A stretch of DNA of 64,000 nt from Salinicoccus halitifaciens (GCF_021026095.1 NZ_JAJNCU010000004.1:120015-184014); one strand, 5' to 3'; shown: positions 15,804 to 24,668, numbered from the stretch's first letter. Notes: generated from the letters alone by a model not told the origin. Translations and numbers: made by a program.

Positions 15804-17237
15804 TCAATTTTCCACCAGATTGATATTCTCATCATTGAACTCCGTAATCGCGTACTGGACGTCGAACAACTTGTGGAGTCTGCGGTTGATTGCACTTTTA
15901 GGAAATCTCATCTTATAATGGGAGCGTTTCGCCAATGCCTCCGTCTCCTCGTAATCAGGATGTTCCTTATCCTTAAGGATTGCATAGAGCCTGTCAAAAT
16001 CTTCAATCCCTCTGGATCCTTCTATGGGGGAAGGCCCTGTGTAGTCGACGATTTCCGGATAAGGCTTTCCTTCTTCCGATAAAAATTCGACAAGCTCGAT
16101 CTTATGCAGCCACCTGGCTTCATAATCATAAATATATGCAAGGCTGCCGCCTTCCGTCAGAAGTGCATCGACCTGTATATGACTCGATGTGAACCTCGTT
16201 TTTTCCCGGTCATCTTCATCGGTGTCCCCTGAAAATACACGGATCACCACCTTATCGTAGATGAATTCTGCATAGCGCATACTGCTCCAGTCGAAGACGG
16301 ACTGGATGATGAGATGGAGTTCATAACAATTCAAGCGCGTCGGTATGACCATTTCACGGTAAATCACATTTTCCCCGCCCGGAAGCGAGACTTTTATCCT
16401 GAATGCATTATAGGAAGTGTGCATCTTTTTATTCTTCAGCAGGACATTTTTATACCGCTGTTCCGTCACTTCAGATAAATTCGTCTCCCTGATCGTCTCG
16501 AGTATCTTCGGATGAGTGATGCCGTAGTCATCTTCCAGCTTGATGATCAGCCCGGATTTGATCAGCTCTTTGAATTCACCGGCATTTTCATAAAACGGGT
16601 GATCGTTCTCGGCCCGTTCCTTTATGACCTGGAAACTTTCATCCGATAACGACAGCAGTATATCTTTGATGCGTGTCCGGTCCGTCAGCAGTGACTTCAG
16701 CTCATCGACGAAAACCTCCTTCTGGAGTGAGGCCGGCGTGTGTGAAAGCGCTTTCGAAATTTCTTTCAATTGAGTGATTGTAATCCCCCTCAGCAGCTCC
16801 TCCAGTTTCAGATCGGCATATGAAAGAAGGATTGTCCTTTTCAGCGGACTGATTTCCTCCAGCCACTTCAAATCCTTGTTGTCTATATTCATCTCCTTGA
16901 CCAGGCTCCGCAGCATCTCTTCATGGACCACACACTGTTTGTCATCGACAGGAACAAGTATGAACTGTTCAACCAGAAAAGGATATTCGTCCTCTGATGC
17001 CTCCACGGTATAATAATCGTCCTTCGATTGAGATGACTTCAGTTGCTCGATGAGCTTAAGGTCCTGTGCATTCAGCTGCTCGACGAGCCAGCTGATATGA
17101 TACGGGTTGGTGATCTCCCGATGCCTGTAGACTGCAAACTCCTCAATTGATTGATACCCCTTGTTCCGTTTCTCGTTAAGCTGCTTTAACCTCTCTTCTG
17201 TGACAAATTGCTTATAGAATTCTTGAATCCCCAACAT
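15804..17237 (-). CDS. Protein with C-terminal plasmid pRiA4b ORF-3-like domain, unknown function
   Basis: 477 residues. The C-terminal half (about 285-430) matches the pRiA4b ORF-3-like family: FRIKVSLPGGENVIYREMVIP, the LHLIIQSVFDWSS helix, then YDYEARWLHKIELVEF. The N-terminal 280 residues are helical and acidic with no domain I recognise. Function is unknown; such domains occur on plasmids and in genomic accessory regions. ATG 17237 follows AAAGGGGGTCGTT. No operon partner is visible. A 24-base palindrome lies about 50 bases upstream. Confidence 0.7.
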   Translation of the reverse strand: MLGIQEFYKQFVTEERLKQLNEKRNKGYQSIEEFAVYRHREITNPYHISWLVEQLNAQDLKLIEQLKSSQSKDDYYTVEASEDEYPFLVEQFILVPVDDKQCVVHEEMLRSLVKEMNIDNKDLKWLEEISPLKRTILLSYADLKLEELLRGITITQLKEISKALSHTPASLQKEVFVDELKSLLTDRTRIKDILLSLSDESFQVIKERAENDHPFYENAGEFKELIKSGLIIKLEDDYGITHPKILETIRETNLSEVTEQRYKNVLLKNKKMHTSYNAFRIKVSLPGGENVIYREMVIPTRLNCYELHLIIQSVFDWSSMRYAEFIYDKVVIRVFSGDTDEDDREKTRFTSSHIQVDALLTEGGSLAYIYDYEARWLHKIELVEFLSEEGKPYPEIVDYTGPSPIEGSRGIEDFDRLYAILKDKEHPDYEETEALAKRSHYKMRFPKSAINRRLHKLFDVQYAITEFNDENINLVEN

Positions 17238-17286
17238 AACGACCCCCTTTAAATGCTCCCATGTCGCCATTTAAGCTTAAATATAA

Positions 17287-17310
17287 TGTATCACAAATTG
17301 TAATGATACA
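17287..17310. promoter_or_regulatory. Palindrome upstream of the pRiA4b-like gene, possible operator
   Basis: TGTATCA and TGATACA arms separated by ten bases, in the 264-base AT-rich gap between divergent genes 15804-17237 and 17502-17936. The arms are perfect complements, and no other structure is evident in this gap. The ligand is unknown. Confidence 0.35.
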
Positions 17311-17501
17311 CTAGATATTTATGTCAATTTTCAGTCAATTCAGTCATTTATTTTAATAGAGAGGTTGCGGACGCCGATTCCTTGCTGCATTTCCCCATCA
17401 TTTCATGCTGATATCACCGCCGTCGCGGCCTTTGAATTTATGAGACAATATATTCATGATATAATAATTTTTGGATATCTGAATGGGAAAGGACGTTTTT
17501 T

Positions 17502-17936
17502 ATGGAAAGCGGCTATATTGCTGAAAAAGAGATTCAGGTGATGTATGCAGATACAGACATGATGGGTGTCGTTTATCACGGCAATTATTTGAAGTGGGCG
17601 GAAGTCGGCCGAATGCAGCTGATCGAGGATATCGGCTATGATTATGTGGCCATGGAACGCGAAGGTTATTACGCACCTGTATATAACGTCGACATCACTT
17701 ATAAAAAAGCTTTGAAATACGGCGACCGCGCTTTTGTCAGGACATGGGTGCAGCTGAACAACGGCATGAAAACAATTTACGGATATGAGATTGTAAATGG
17801 TGACGGGGAGCTGTGCACTTTCGGTACCACGACGCATGTCGTCGTCAAAAAGGTCGACGGGGAATTTAAGACGGTCCCCTTCAAACGGGTCTTTCCGGAG
17901 TGGTTCCAGAAGTATGAAGAGATAAAAATGAAATAA
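17502..17936 (+). CDS. Acyl-CoA thioesterase, 4-hydroxybenzoyl-CoA thioesterase (YbgC) family
   Basis: 144-residue single hotdog domain with the signature YADTDMMGVVYHGNYLKW, in which the second Asp is catalytic. YbgC/FadM-like proteins cleave short- or medium-chain acyl-CoA. The start ATG 17502 follows GGGAAAGGACG at slightly long spacing. It is transcribed alone and terminates at 17957-17990. Confidence 0.87.
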   Translation: MESGYIAEKEIQVMYADTDMMGVVYHGNYLKWAEVGRMQLIEDIGYDYVAMEREGYYAPVYNVDITYKKALKYGDRAFVRTWVQLNNGMKTIYGYEIVNGDGELCTFGTTTHVVVKKVDGEFKTVPFKRVFPEWFQKYEEIKMK

Positions 17937-17956
17937 AACTTTGTTTCCAACAAATC

Positions 17957-17990
17957 ACACCGGGAGGCTTGGCCTGCGGTGTATTTTTAT
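17957..17990 (+). terminator. Terminator of the YbgC-like gene
   Basis: ACACCG and CGGTGT arms around an inner GGAGGC-TTG-GCCT helix, followed by ATTTTTAT. Confidence 0.65.
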
Positions 17991-18002
17991 ACTAATTTTG
18001 TC

Positions 18003-18030
18003 TTGTGAAAGCGGTTTCCCTGTGTATAAT
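18003..18030 (+). promoter_or_regulatory. Sigma-A promoter with overlapping candidate cre site (CcpA)
   Basis: TTGTGA (18003-18008), 16-base spacer, perfect TATAAT (18025-18030), 22 bases before the NhaC start. TGAAAGCGGTTTCC at 18006-18019 matches 13 of 14 positions of the catabolite-responsive element TGNAARCGNWWWCA. Lying across the -35 box and spacer, it would give repression by CcpA when sugar is plentiful. Confidence 0.55.
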
Positions 18031-18052
18031 TAAATCAAAAAGGGACGATGTC

Positions 18053-19519
18053 ATGGACAAAAAGCCGCTTTTTGAACATAAGACCAAAAAGGAGTTCAAT
18101 TTTTTCCTGGCCATCACACCGCTTGTGGTGATGATTGCATCGATGCTGTACGCCATCGTGGTGCTTGAGACCGACCCCCATCTGCCTTTGATCATCGGTA
18201 CCATCACTGCCGCACTCGTCGCCGTATTTTCCGGCTTTAAATGGGTTGATATCGAGGAGATGATGTATAAGGGGATCCGTCTCGCCCTCCCGGCGGTCGT
18301 CATCCTGATGATCGTCGGCCTCATCATCGGATCATGGATCAGCGGCGGTGTCGTCGCCTCGATGATCTATTACGGTCTGATGGTGATCAGTCCCCAGTAT
18401 TTCCTTGTCACGATATGCGTCATCTGTGCCATCGTCTCTCTTGCGATAGGCAGTTCATGGTCGACAATGGCGACCATCGGCGTCGCCGGCATGGGCATCG
18501 GGATAAGCATGGATATCAATGCCGCCATGATAGCGGGTGCGGTCATCTCCGGCTCATATTTCGGGGATAAGATGTCCCCGCTGTCGGATACGACGAACCT
18601 CGCTGCAGGATTGACGAACACGGACCTTTTCGAGCATATCCGACATATGATGTACACCACCATACCGGGACTCATCGTGGCACTCACCGCGTATTTCATC
18701 ATCGGCATCAACATCATCGGCGGCTCGACCGCCTCACCTGAAGATATTCAGGCGATGATGTCCGGCATGAGCGAAAATTTCGTCATCAGCCCCTGGCTGC
18801 TGATCGTCCCTGCTCTCGTCATCGTCTTCATAATAATGAAGATGAAAGCGGTGCCGGCGCTTATCACCGGTGTGGTGCTCGGGGTGATATGCACCATCTT
18901 CATCCAGGGAGATACGCTTGCGGATGCCGCTTCGACGTTGATGAACGGCTATGTGCTCGAGTCGGGCAATGAGATGGTGGACACGCTGTTCAACCGGGGC
19001 GGCCTGATGGATATGATGTATACGATCGCTTTGACGATCGCCGCCCTGACTTTTGCCGGGATACTCGAATATTCAGGGATGCTCCGTGCCATCATGCATC
19101 AGATCCTTAAAATCGCCAAAGGCACATTCGGCATCATCACGGCAACGATCCTGTCCTGCTTCACGACGAACGTCACATGTTCTGAGCAGTATATCTCGAT
19201 CGTCGTGCCCTCAAGGATGTACTTAAGGGCTTATATCGACAATAAACTCCATTCTAAAAACTTGTCCCGTTCACTTGAAGACGGCGGCACGCTGACTTCC
19301 GTCTTCGTCCCATGGAATACATGCGGCGTCTTCATCTACGGCACACTCGGCGTCGTCGCATGGGAGTATGCACCTTTTGCAATCCTGAACTTCACCGTTC
19401 CAATCATCGCCATCATACTGGCAGCCACCGGATTCGGCATCACCAGAGTCTCGGCGGAGGAACGCGATGCTTATATCGCCAAACATTATCCGGAGGAGAA
19501 TAAGACTGCAGAAGCATGA
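18053..19519 (+). CDS. NhaC-family Na+/H+ antiporter
   Basis: 488 residues with about 11-12 hydrophobic segments. Family motifs include GSWISGGVVASMIYYGL, GSSWSTMATIGVAG and GSYFGDKMSPLSDTTNLA, the last two typical of NhaC. It exchanges Na+ (or a carboxylate) against H+ across the cytoplasmic membrane. ATG 18053 with AAAGGGACGATGTC upstream is preferred to the ATG 48 bases earlier, which would overlap the promoter. Compared with the paralogue at 1-1419 it is monocistronic, and its promoter carries a candidate cre site. Confidence 0.88.
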   Translation: MDKKPLFEHKTKKEFNFFLAITPLVVMIASMLYAIVVLETDPHLPLIIGTITAALVAVFSGFKWVDIEEMMYKGIRLALPAVVILMIVGLIIGSWISGGVVASMIYYGLMVISPQYFLVTICVICAIVSLAIGSSWSTMATIGVAGMGIGISMDINAAMIAGAVISGSYFGDKMSPLSDTTNLAAGLTNTDLFEHIRHMMYTTIPGLIVALTAYFIIGINIIGGSTASPEDIQAMMSGMSENFVISPWLLIVPALVIVFIIMKMKAVPALITGVVLGVICTIFIQGDTLADAASTLMNGYVLESGNEMVDTLFNRGGLMDMMYTIALTIAALTFAGILEYSGMLRAIMHQILKIAKGTFGIITATILSCFTTNVTCSEQYISIVVPSRMYLRAYIDNKLHSKNLSRSLEDGGTLTSVFVPWNTCGVFIYGTLGVVAWEYAPFAILNFTVPIIAIILAATGFGITRVSAEERDAYIAKHYPEENKTAEA

Positions 19520-19520
19520 A

Positions 19521-19670
19521 GGGTCTGGGACATAAGTCCTTAAAAAATTATAAATTGAATGAAGGAGACGAAAAATCCGTACGTTTGACTCCCAGGGGAA
19601 CAGCATCTGCGCAAGACTACAGGCTTGCGCGATGCCCCCGGGAAAGCAAACATACGGATTCATTTTTTTC
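19521..19670. repeat. IS-end-like sequence followed by a nested 87-base palindrome, MITE-like
   Basis: GGGTCTGGGACATAAGTCC at 19521-19539 resembles the inner end of the IS1182 element at 8190. About 35 bases on, 19574-19660 folds as nested inverted repeats: outer arms AATCCGTACGTTTG and CAAACATACGGATT, middle CTCCCAGGGG and CCCCCGGG, inner GCATCTGCGCAAG and CTTGCGCGATGC. A run of seven T follows, so it can also terminate the NhaC transcript. I recall similar nested palindromes scattered between genes in Bacillales, but copy number here is unknown. Confidence 0.65.
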
Positions 19671-19700
19671 ATATAAAGTTCTGTACCAGTTCCTTTGCGA

Positions 19701-20744
19701 TCAGTCGTCCTGTTCCACGTCGAGCACTTCACCGGTCGCGGCATTGATTTCAACTTCGTACTCACGGCCGTCGTAGTCGATTTCAAAATCGTATTCGCTG
19801 TCTTCCTTATCCAGTTCCCATTCTTTCACCGTGCCGCCGCCTGCAGCATCGATTGCGATGCCGGCCGCTTCTTCAGATGAAATGAAGTCTCCGTCCACTT
19901 CGATGTTATTCGTGTACTCACCGCCGGCTTTATTTTCCTGGTCGATCTTCTTCACTTCACCGGTCGTTGCATTGATTTCAACTTCATACTTGGAGCCGTC
20001 CTTCATGACGTCGATTTCGTACTCATTGTCGTCCCTGTCGAACTCCTTCTCATGCACTTCACCGCCGCCGGTTTTATCTGTGGCGATCTTTACTGCTTCG
20101 TCCATGCCGATGAACCCGGAATCAGAGGCTGAACCGGTACTTGAAGACTGTCCGCCTGATTGCTTTTCAACATCCACTTTCTCCACTTCGCCGGTCGTTG
20201 CATTGATTTCAACTTCATGCTTGGAACCGTCCTTTACAACGTCGATTTCGTACTCATTGTCGTCCCTGTCGAATTCCTTCTCATGCACTTCACCGCCGCC
20301 TGCTTCATCCTTGGCGATCCTCACCGCTTCATCCATCCCGATGAACCCGGAATCTGCAGGTGTCACATTTTCCGTGCTGCCGGCTTTGTCATCCCCATCA
20401 TCACGGTCGGTCTCTTCTTCAATGATGCTCAAATCCTCTGCATTGATCTTGATGTCATATTCATCTTCGCCGTCTTCCATTTCAATCTCATAATAATGCA
20501 CGCCGTCATCTTCATCCAGTTCAACTTCAACGACGACACCTTCGAAACGCTCGCCCGCCAGGTCGACTGCATCCTGCACGGAATAACCGAGTTCTGATGT
20601 TTCCCCGCTTTTGACTTCAACCGTCCCTTCACGGTTCTCATCTTCCCAGTCCATATCATCCGAGGCACTCGCTGTCGAACAGGCACCGAGCACCAGCGCT
20701 GCGGATAAGCTGCCTGCAAGTAATGTGTTTTTGTAGAATTTCAT
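19701..20744 (-). CDS. Acidic lipoprotein with four PepSY domains
   Basis: 347 residues. Signal peptide with lipobox LGAC, lipidated Cys22, so anchored outside the membrane. Four PepSY domains follow at about 53-115, 132-193, 209-270 and 283-345, each ending in a KVEINATTGEV-like strand. Domains 2 and 3 are nearly identical over about 55 residues and at DNA level recur 231 bp (77 codons) apart, a recent internal duplication. Very rich in Asp and Glu. PepSY domains act as protease inhibitors or sensor modules in other proteins; the role here is unknown. AAGGAGGAG precedes ATG 20744. Three 11-bp-spaced TTTAA repeats lie upstream. Confidence 0.85.
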   Translation of the reverse strand: MKFYKNTLLAGSLSAALVLGACSTASASDDMDWEDENREGTVEVKSGETSELGYSVQDAVDLAGERFEGVVVEVELDEDDGVHYYEIEMEDGEDEYDIKINAEDLSIIEEETDRDDGDDKAGSTENVTPADSGFIGMDEAVRIAKDEAGGGEVHEKEFDRDDNEYEIDVVKDGSKHEVEINATTGEVEKVDVEKQSGGQSSSTGSASDSGFIGMDEAVKIATDKTGGGEVHEKEFDRDDNEYEIDVMKDGSKYEVEINATTGEVKKIDQENKAGGEYTNNIEVDGDFISSEEAAGIAIDAAGGGTVKEWELDKEDSEYDFEIDYDGREYEVEINAATGEVLDVEQDD

Positions 20745-20772
20745 CTTAACTCCTCCTTTTGATCTTATTTAT

Positions 20773-20827
20773 ATGATAGCCGCGGCAGGCTAAAAAGCGC
20801 TTAAAGTAAAATTAAAGGACAGTTAAA
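20773..20827 (-). promoter_or_regulatory. PepSY-gene promoter with three direct repeats typical of an OmpR/PhoP-type response regulator
   Basis: On the minus strand TTTAA occurs three times at exact 11-bp steps (complement TTAAA starting at 20801, 20812 and 20823). A -10 box TATCAT lies at 20773-20778 with no -35 consensus at the right distance (AGCGCT). Helical-phase hexamer repeats replacing a -35 box are the hallmark of PhoP/WalR-family activation. An AAGCGCTT core next to the last repeat also resembles half a cre site. Which regulator binds is unknown. Confidence 0.5.
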
Positions 20828-20843
20828 AAATGAAGATTGGATT

Positions 20844-22046
20844 TTAAGTGCCGGCCCGCACTTTATTCCTGAGCCGGATCGCAAGTGCGATGAGCACAAA
20901 ACACAGCAGGGCTGCGGCGAGATTGACGGTGACCACGCCCGGCCAGTGGTGGCTTGTCCAGAAAAGCCCCGCAAAAGTCCCGAGCAGCGACGCCCCCACA
21001 TAGTAGAAGAACAGATAGAGCGAAGACGCCTGGGCCTTATTGCCGGCGGCATTCCTGCCGACGAGCCCGCTCACCACCGAGTGGCTTGCGAAGAACCCGT
21101 ATGTGAACAGCGACAGTCCGAGAATGATCGCCGGTACATTCGGGATGAATAAAACCAATATCCCGAGTGTGAGGATTGAAAGCCCGAGATAGATCACCTT
21201 TTCCTGCCCGAGGCGCATGACCAGATTGCCGTTGATGACGGAGCTGACCGTGCCGATCAGAAGGATGAGGAAGACCCAGCTGACGATCGACTGGCTGATG
21301 TTGAACGGATCACCCAGGAGTACGAAAGTCACATAGCTGAACAGTGCAATGTTCATCCCCATCAGCAGGAATCCGGTCCCGAAGAGGCACAGCAGCACCG
21401 GATTCTTCAGGTGGCCGATGAGCGAAGCCAGCAAAGCGCCCGCCGACAGTTTCTGGGCTTCAAAATGCCGGGAAGGATTCAAAAGCTTCCAGAATACCAG
21501 GGTGGCGATGATGCTGATGATGCCGATTGCGAGGAAGGCGGCCTGCCAGTTGAACACATCGCCCATAAGCCCGGAGAATACACGGCCGAAAACCGCGCCG
21601 AGCGAGTTCCCGCTTATGTACAGCCCCATCGCAAGCGGCATGCTTCGTGGATGGATCTCCTCACTGATGTAGGCCATCGCTATCGACGGCACACCGGCAA
21701 GGACGACCCCCTGAAGGGTCCTGAGTATGAGGAGCATCGTGAAACTCTCCCCGCTTAAAGGGGTGAGCACACATAAAAGGGACGCTGCAAACATCGATGT
21801 GACCATGATCTGCTTACGCCCCACGGCTTCGGACAGTGAACCGAAGATGATCATGCTCACCGCAAGGGCGAGCGTCGTCAAAGTGAGCGATAAACTCGAA
21901 GTGGCGGGCGTGACGCCGAAGACTTCGGTGAATTCCGGCATGAGCGGCTGTGCGGTGTAGAGGATTGCGAAAGTATTGAAACCCGCAGCAAAGAATGCGA
22001 TTGATATTTTGTTGAACGCCGGGGTCCCCTTCTCTATAAAGTCCAT
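20844..22046 (-). CDS. MFS transporter (YnfM-like)
   Basis: 400 residues with 12 predicted transmembrane segments, the A-motif-like GSLSEAVGRKQIMV between TM2 and TM3, and EEIHPRSMPLAMGLYISGNSLGAVFGR, characteristic of the YnfM/YdeA-type efflux branch. Substrate unknown. ATG 22046 follows GGAGATGCTTATC; the ATG 15 bases upstream has no ribosome binding site. A 243-base spacer to the divergent lipoprotein gene holds promoters but no recognisable gene. Confidence 0.82.
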   Translation of the reverse strand: MDFIEKGTPAFNKISIAFFAAGFNTFAILYTAQPLMPEFTEVFGVTPATSSLSLTLTTLALAVSMIIFGSLSEAVGRKQIMVTSMFAASLLCVLTPLSGESFTMLLILRTLQGVVLAGVPSIAMAYISEEIHPRSMPLAMGLYISGNSLGAVFGRVFSGLMGDVFNWQAAFLAIGIISIIATLVFWKLLNPSRHFEAQKLSAGALLASLIGHLKNPVLLCLFGTGFLLMGMNIALFSYVTFVLLGDPFNISQSIVSWVFLILLIGTVSSVINGNLVMRLGQEKVIYLGLSILTLGILVLFIPNVPAIILGLSLFTYGFFASHSVVSGLVGRNAAGNKAQASSLYLFFYYVGASLLGTFAGLFWTSHHWPGVVTVNLAAALLCFVLIALAIRLRNKVRAGT

Positions 22047-22289
22047 GATAAGCATCTCCATCGGGTTTTTTATTATTTATAATGCTACCACTATGGCGTT
22101 TGTTAGTAAATTGGTGATGAAGGCCGGCATTATCCATAAAGCCCTCCAAATCAGCTTCAAAAGCACCTTTTAACCCCCCTTAAGTATTTTGATTTTTCAA
22201 AAAATTTACTTTAAATTTATTTTGGTTTATGAGATAATTATGGTATATACATACGCAAATAAGGGGGGAAACAGGGAGGGGGGAGCTTT

Positions 22290-22742
22290 ATGAAACGTTT
22301 TTCCTTTGGGATGCTGATGTGCCTGGCCATTTTCATGAGCGGATGCAGTGAGGACGACTTCAACGGGCGGACTTTCAAGGTCATCGATTCAACAAATTTT
22401 CTGGAGACGAGAACGGAATTTGATTCAGAAGAGGAAAGGGGTGAGCTATTGTCTTTGACTTTCGATTCGGGAGAGGTCATCATCAATTCCGCAAAGCACT
22501 TGAAAGGAAAGTATAAGGCAGTGGATGATCAGCTGGAAATCACTCTTGTGGATCATCAGGGGGAACTGCTGCTGGTCTTCTCGGATCTCGCTTCAAGTGT
22601 CGAGAAGGATGTGAAGTACACAGCCGAAATCTCCGATTTGGACTATTCTCTCGATGCCAATGGTGATTTGGCCCAGCTCAAGCTCATCGAGATGTATGAC
22701 CGGGAAGGTATGGTGGTCTTTTTCGAAGAAACGGGAGATTGA
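22290..22742 (+). CDS. Small predicted lipoprotein, unknown function
   Basis: 150 residues. N-terminal signal peptide with lipobox FMSGC (Cys19) after a hydrophobic stretch; the mature part is acidic, probably beta-rich. Similar in layout to short staphylococcal lipoproteins, but I cannot name a family. AGGGAGGGGGGAG precedes ATG 22290, an unusually strong purine-rich site. Single gene ending in the two-way terminator at 22742. Confidence 0.65.
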   Translation: MKRFSFGMLMCLAIFMSGCSEDDFNGRTFKVIDSTNFLETRTEFDSEEERGELLSLTFDSGEVIINSAKHLKGKYKAVDDQLEITLVDHQGELLLVFSDLASSVEKDVKYTAEISDLDYSLDANGDLAQLKLIEMYDREGMVVFFEETGD

Positions 22743-22769
22743 AAAAACGGCCCCGCCGGGGCCGTTTTC
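22742..22769. terminator. Bidirectional terminator
   Basis: AACGGCCCC, three bases, GGGGCCGTT with A-run before and T-run after, between two convergent genes. Confidence 0.85.
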
Positions 22770-23301
22770 ATCTTTCTATTTTCCAGTTCAAGTGAAAGCG
22801 CACATTCAGCACCGTATTTGAGTCGGCCATGGTGATTGCACCCTGGTTTTTTCCGGCAAGGAAGTGGTTTAAGATGTGTTCACGTTTTTCTATCACTTCA
22901 TCATCAATCTTTTCACCAATGCCCGCCTCACTCTCCACCTCGAGGGGTTTGAATATATAAGGCGATTCTTCAAATTCGTAAAGCTCCATCGTTTCCGAAT
23001 TCCAGGAACTGTCCAGGTAGAATGTCTGGTGATGGGCGCAGATCAAATCCTCATACAGCTGTTCCGAAATCTCCATTTTGCGGTATGTTTCTATGCCATC
23101 CTCTTCATCGCATAAAGTCGCAAAATACCGGCCTTCCTCCTCTTCAATGGAAGAAGGTTTCAGATTTTTGATCTCGGAATAATTTTCTCCGCGTATACCT
23201 TCAAGAAGTGCTCTGTATATGGCGATATCAGAATCATTTTCGACTGTCATTATAAAGTTGTTGAAATCATCCAAATGATACATATGACTTTTATTCATCA
23301 C
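22768..23301 (-). CDS. Hypothetical acidic protein
   Basis: About 177 residues; I do not recognise a family. The sequence is acidic, without signal peptide, membrane segment or obvious motif; predicted mixed alpha/beta. GGAGG lies nine bases before GTG 23301 and twelve before the adjacent ATG 23298, so the start is one of these two rather than a further upstream codon. It lies alone between the terminators at 22742 and 23398. Confidence 0.55.
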   Translation of the reverse strand: MMNKSHMYHLDDFNNFIMTVENDSDIAIYRALLEGIRGENYSEIKNLKPSSIEEEEGRYFATLCDEEDGIETYRKMEISEQLYEDLICAHHQTFYLDSSWNSETMELYEFEESPYIFKPLEVESEAGIGEKIDDEVIEKREHILNHFLAGKNQGAITMADSNTVLNVRFHLNWKIER

Positions 23302-23397
23302 GAGTCCGATCCTCCGTCCGTTTATTTCAACCACAGTATATTATACATTATTTCACAAGAAATTTACACCGATATGCAATATTTCCACTCATTTTCC

Positions 23398-23434
23398 TCA
23401 AAGAAACCGGCCGCAACATTGCTGCTGCGGCCGG
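23398..23434 (-). terminator. Terminator of the M24 peptidase gene
   Basis: CCGGCCGCA and TGCGGCCGG arms, followed leftward by TTTCTTTGAGG. Confidence 0.7.
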
Positions 23435-23455
23435 TCATCAGAAATTGACGCCTCT

Positions 23456-24562
23456 TCATCTCTCGAGTATGATCTCTTCGATATCCTTTGGAAACTTGTT
23501 GAAATTATGCGTCCCTTCTTCACCGATGTAGAGTGCATCCTCAATCCTCACGCCGCCGAACCCGGTCTGGTAAATGCCCGGTTCAATCGTCACCACATGG
23601 CCGGGCTCGAGCGGATCTTCGTTTTCGCTGTCGAGTGAGGGCTGTTCATGCAGTCCGTAGCCGAGGCCGTGGCCGATGCGGTGTGTGAAATAATCCCCAT
23701 ATCCCGCTTCGATGATCACATCCCGCGCTGCAAGGTCCACTTCCTTCATCGGTGTGCCGTGGACCGCCGCTTCGATCCCTGCGAGGTTCGCCTCAAGTAC
23801 AGCTTCATAAATCTCGCGCTGCTGGTCCGTCGGTTCCCCGATGATGAATGTGCGTGTCATATCGGAGACATACCTCGACTCCGTGACGACGCCGAAATCT
23901 ATCAGCAGGAAATCCCCCGGACGGACTTCCGTATCGCCGGACTCCCCGTGGGGCAGCGCCGAGTTCTCACCGGTGAGGACGAGCGGACCAAATGAGACAT
24001 CTTTTGCGCCATATGACTTCAGCTTCCCTGTCAGAAAATCCGCAATCTCCTTTTCCGTCCTGCCGATGACGCCCGCTTCCGTCAGATCCGACAGGGCCTT
24101 CTCCGTCATATCGACCGCTTCCTGCAGCTGTGCCTTATCCTCCTCATTTTTGATGCCGCGCAGTGCATTGACCGCCGAGTCGATTGAAAAGATGCTTTCA
24201 GCGGCATATTCATCGAGCAGTTTCATATATCTTTCATACACCAGGTGGCTGCCTTCGATGCCGATCGATTTCGTCTGCCCGCGGGCGAACTGATCGAACA
24301 ACAAACCGAACGGGTCTTCCCCGTCGCGGTGCGGCAGATGATTGACGACCGTCGCCGTCTCATTCACGATCTCCTGGTCGAGCTCCGGATATAAAATCGT
24401 TGTCTCTTCAGTCTCCGTATCTATGATGAGCGCAAGGAGCCTTTCATGCGGTTCGATGAAACACCCTGTAAAGTAGAAGATGTTCAACGGCTCGGTGAGC
24501 AGCACAGTATCCACATTGACACTTGATGCAAGTTTCGAAACTCTCTCTTTATATATCGACAT
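23456..24562 (-). CDS. M24-family Xaa-Pro aminopeptidase / proline dipeptidase
   Basis: 368 residues: creatinase-like N-terminal domain (about 1-130) and pita-bread catalytic domain. All five metal ligands are visible: Asp222 (LLIDFGVV), Asp234 (SDMTRTF), His298 (HRIGHGLG), Glu327 (VTIEPGIY) and Glu341 (VRIEDA). It removes an N-terminal residue from Xaa-Pro peptides or splits Xaa-Pro dipeptides, and so could supply proline or hydroxyproline from peptides (inference). Start ATG 24562 follows AAAGGATGAGGAACTGA. Monocistronic. Confidence 0.9.
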   Translation of the reverse strand: MSIYKERVSKLASSVNVDTVLLTEPLNIFYFTGCFIEPHERLLALIIDTETEETTILYPELDQEIVNETATVVNHLPHRDGEDPFGLLFDQFARGQTKSIGIEGSHLVYERYMKLLDEYAAESIFSIDSAVNALRGIKNEEDKAQLQEAVDMTEKALSDLTEAGVIGRTEKEIADFLTGKLKSYGAKDVSFGPLVLTGENSALPHGESGDTEVRPGDFLLIDFGVVTESRYVSDMTRTFIIGEPTDQQREIYEAVLEANLAGIEAAVHGTPMKEVDLAARDVIIEAGYGDYFTHRIGHGLGYGLHEQPSLDSENEDPLEPGHVVTIEPGIYQTGFGGVRIEDALYIGEEGTHNFNKFPKDIEEIILER

Positions 24563-24668
24563 TCAGTTCCTCATCCTTTGCTTTTTTATTTGCACGGGGT
24601 CTTTCAGTTATAAATAAAACCTCACCGTGGTATGATTTAAAGTAATGTTATAACGAATGGTGATGAAT

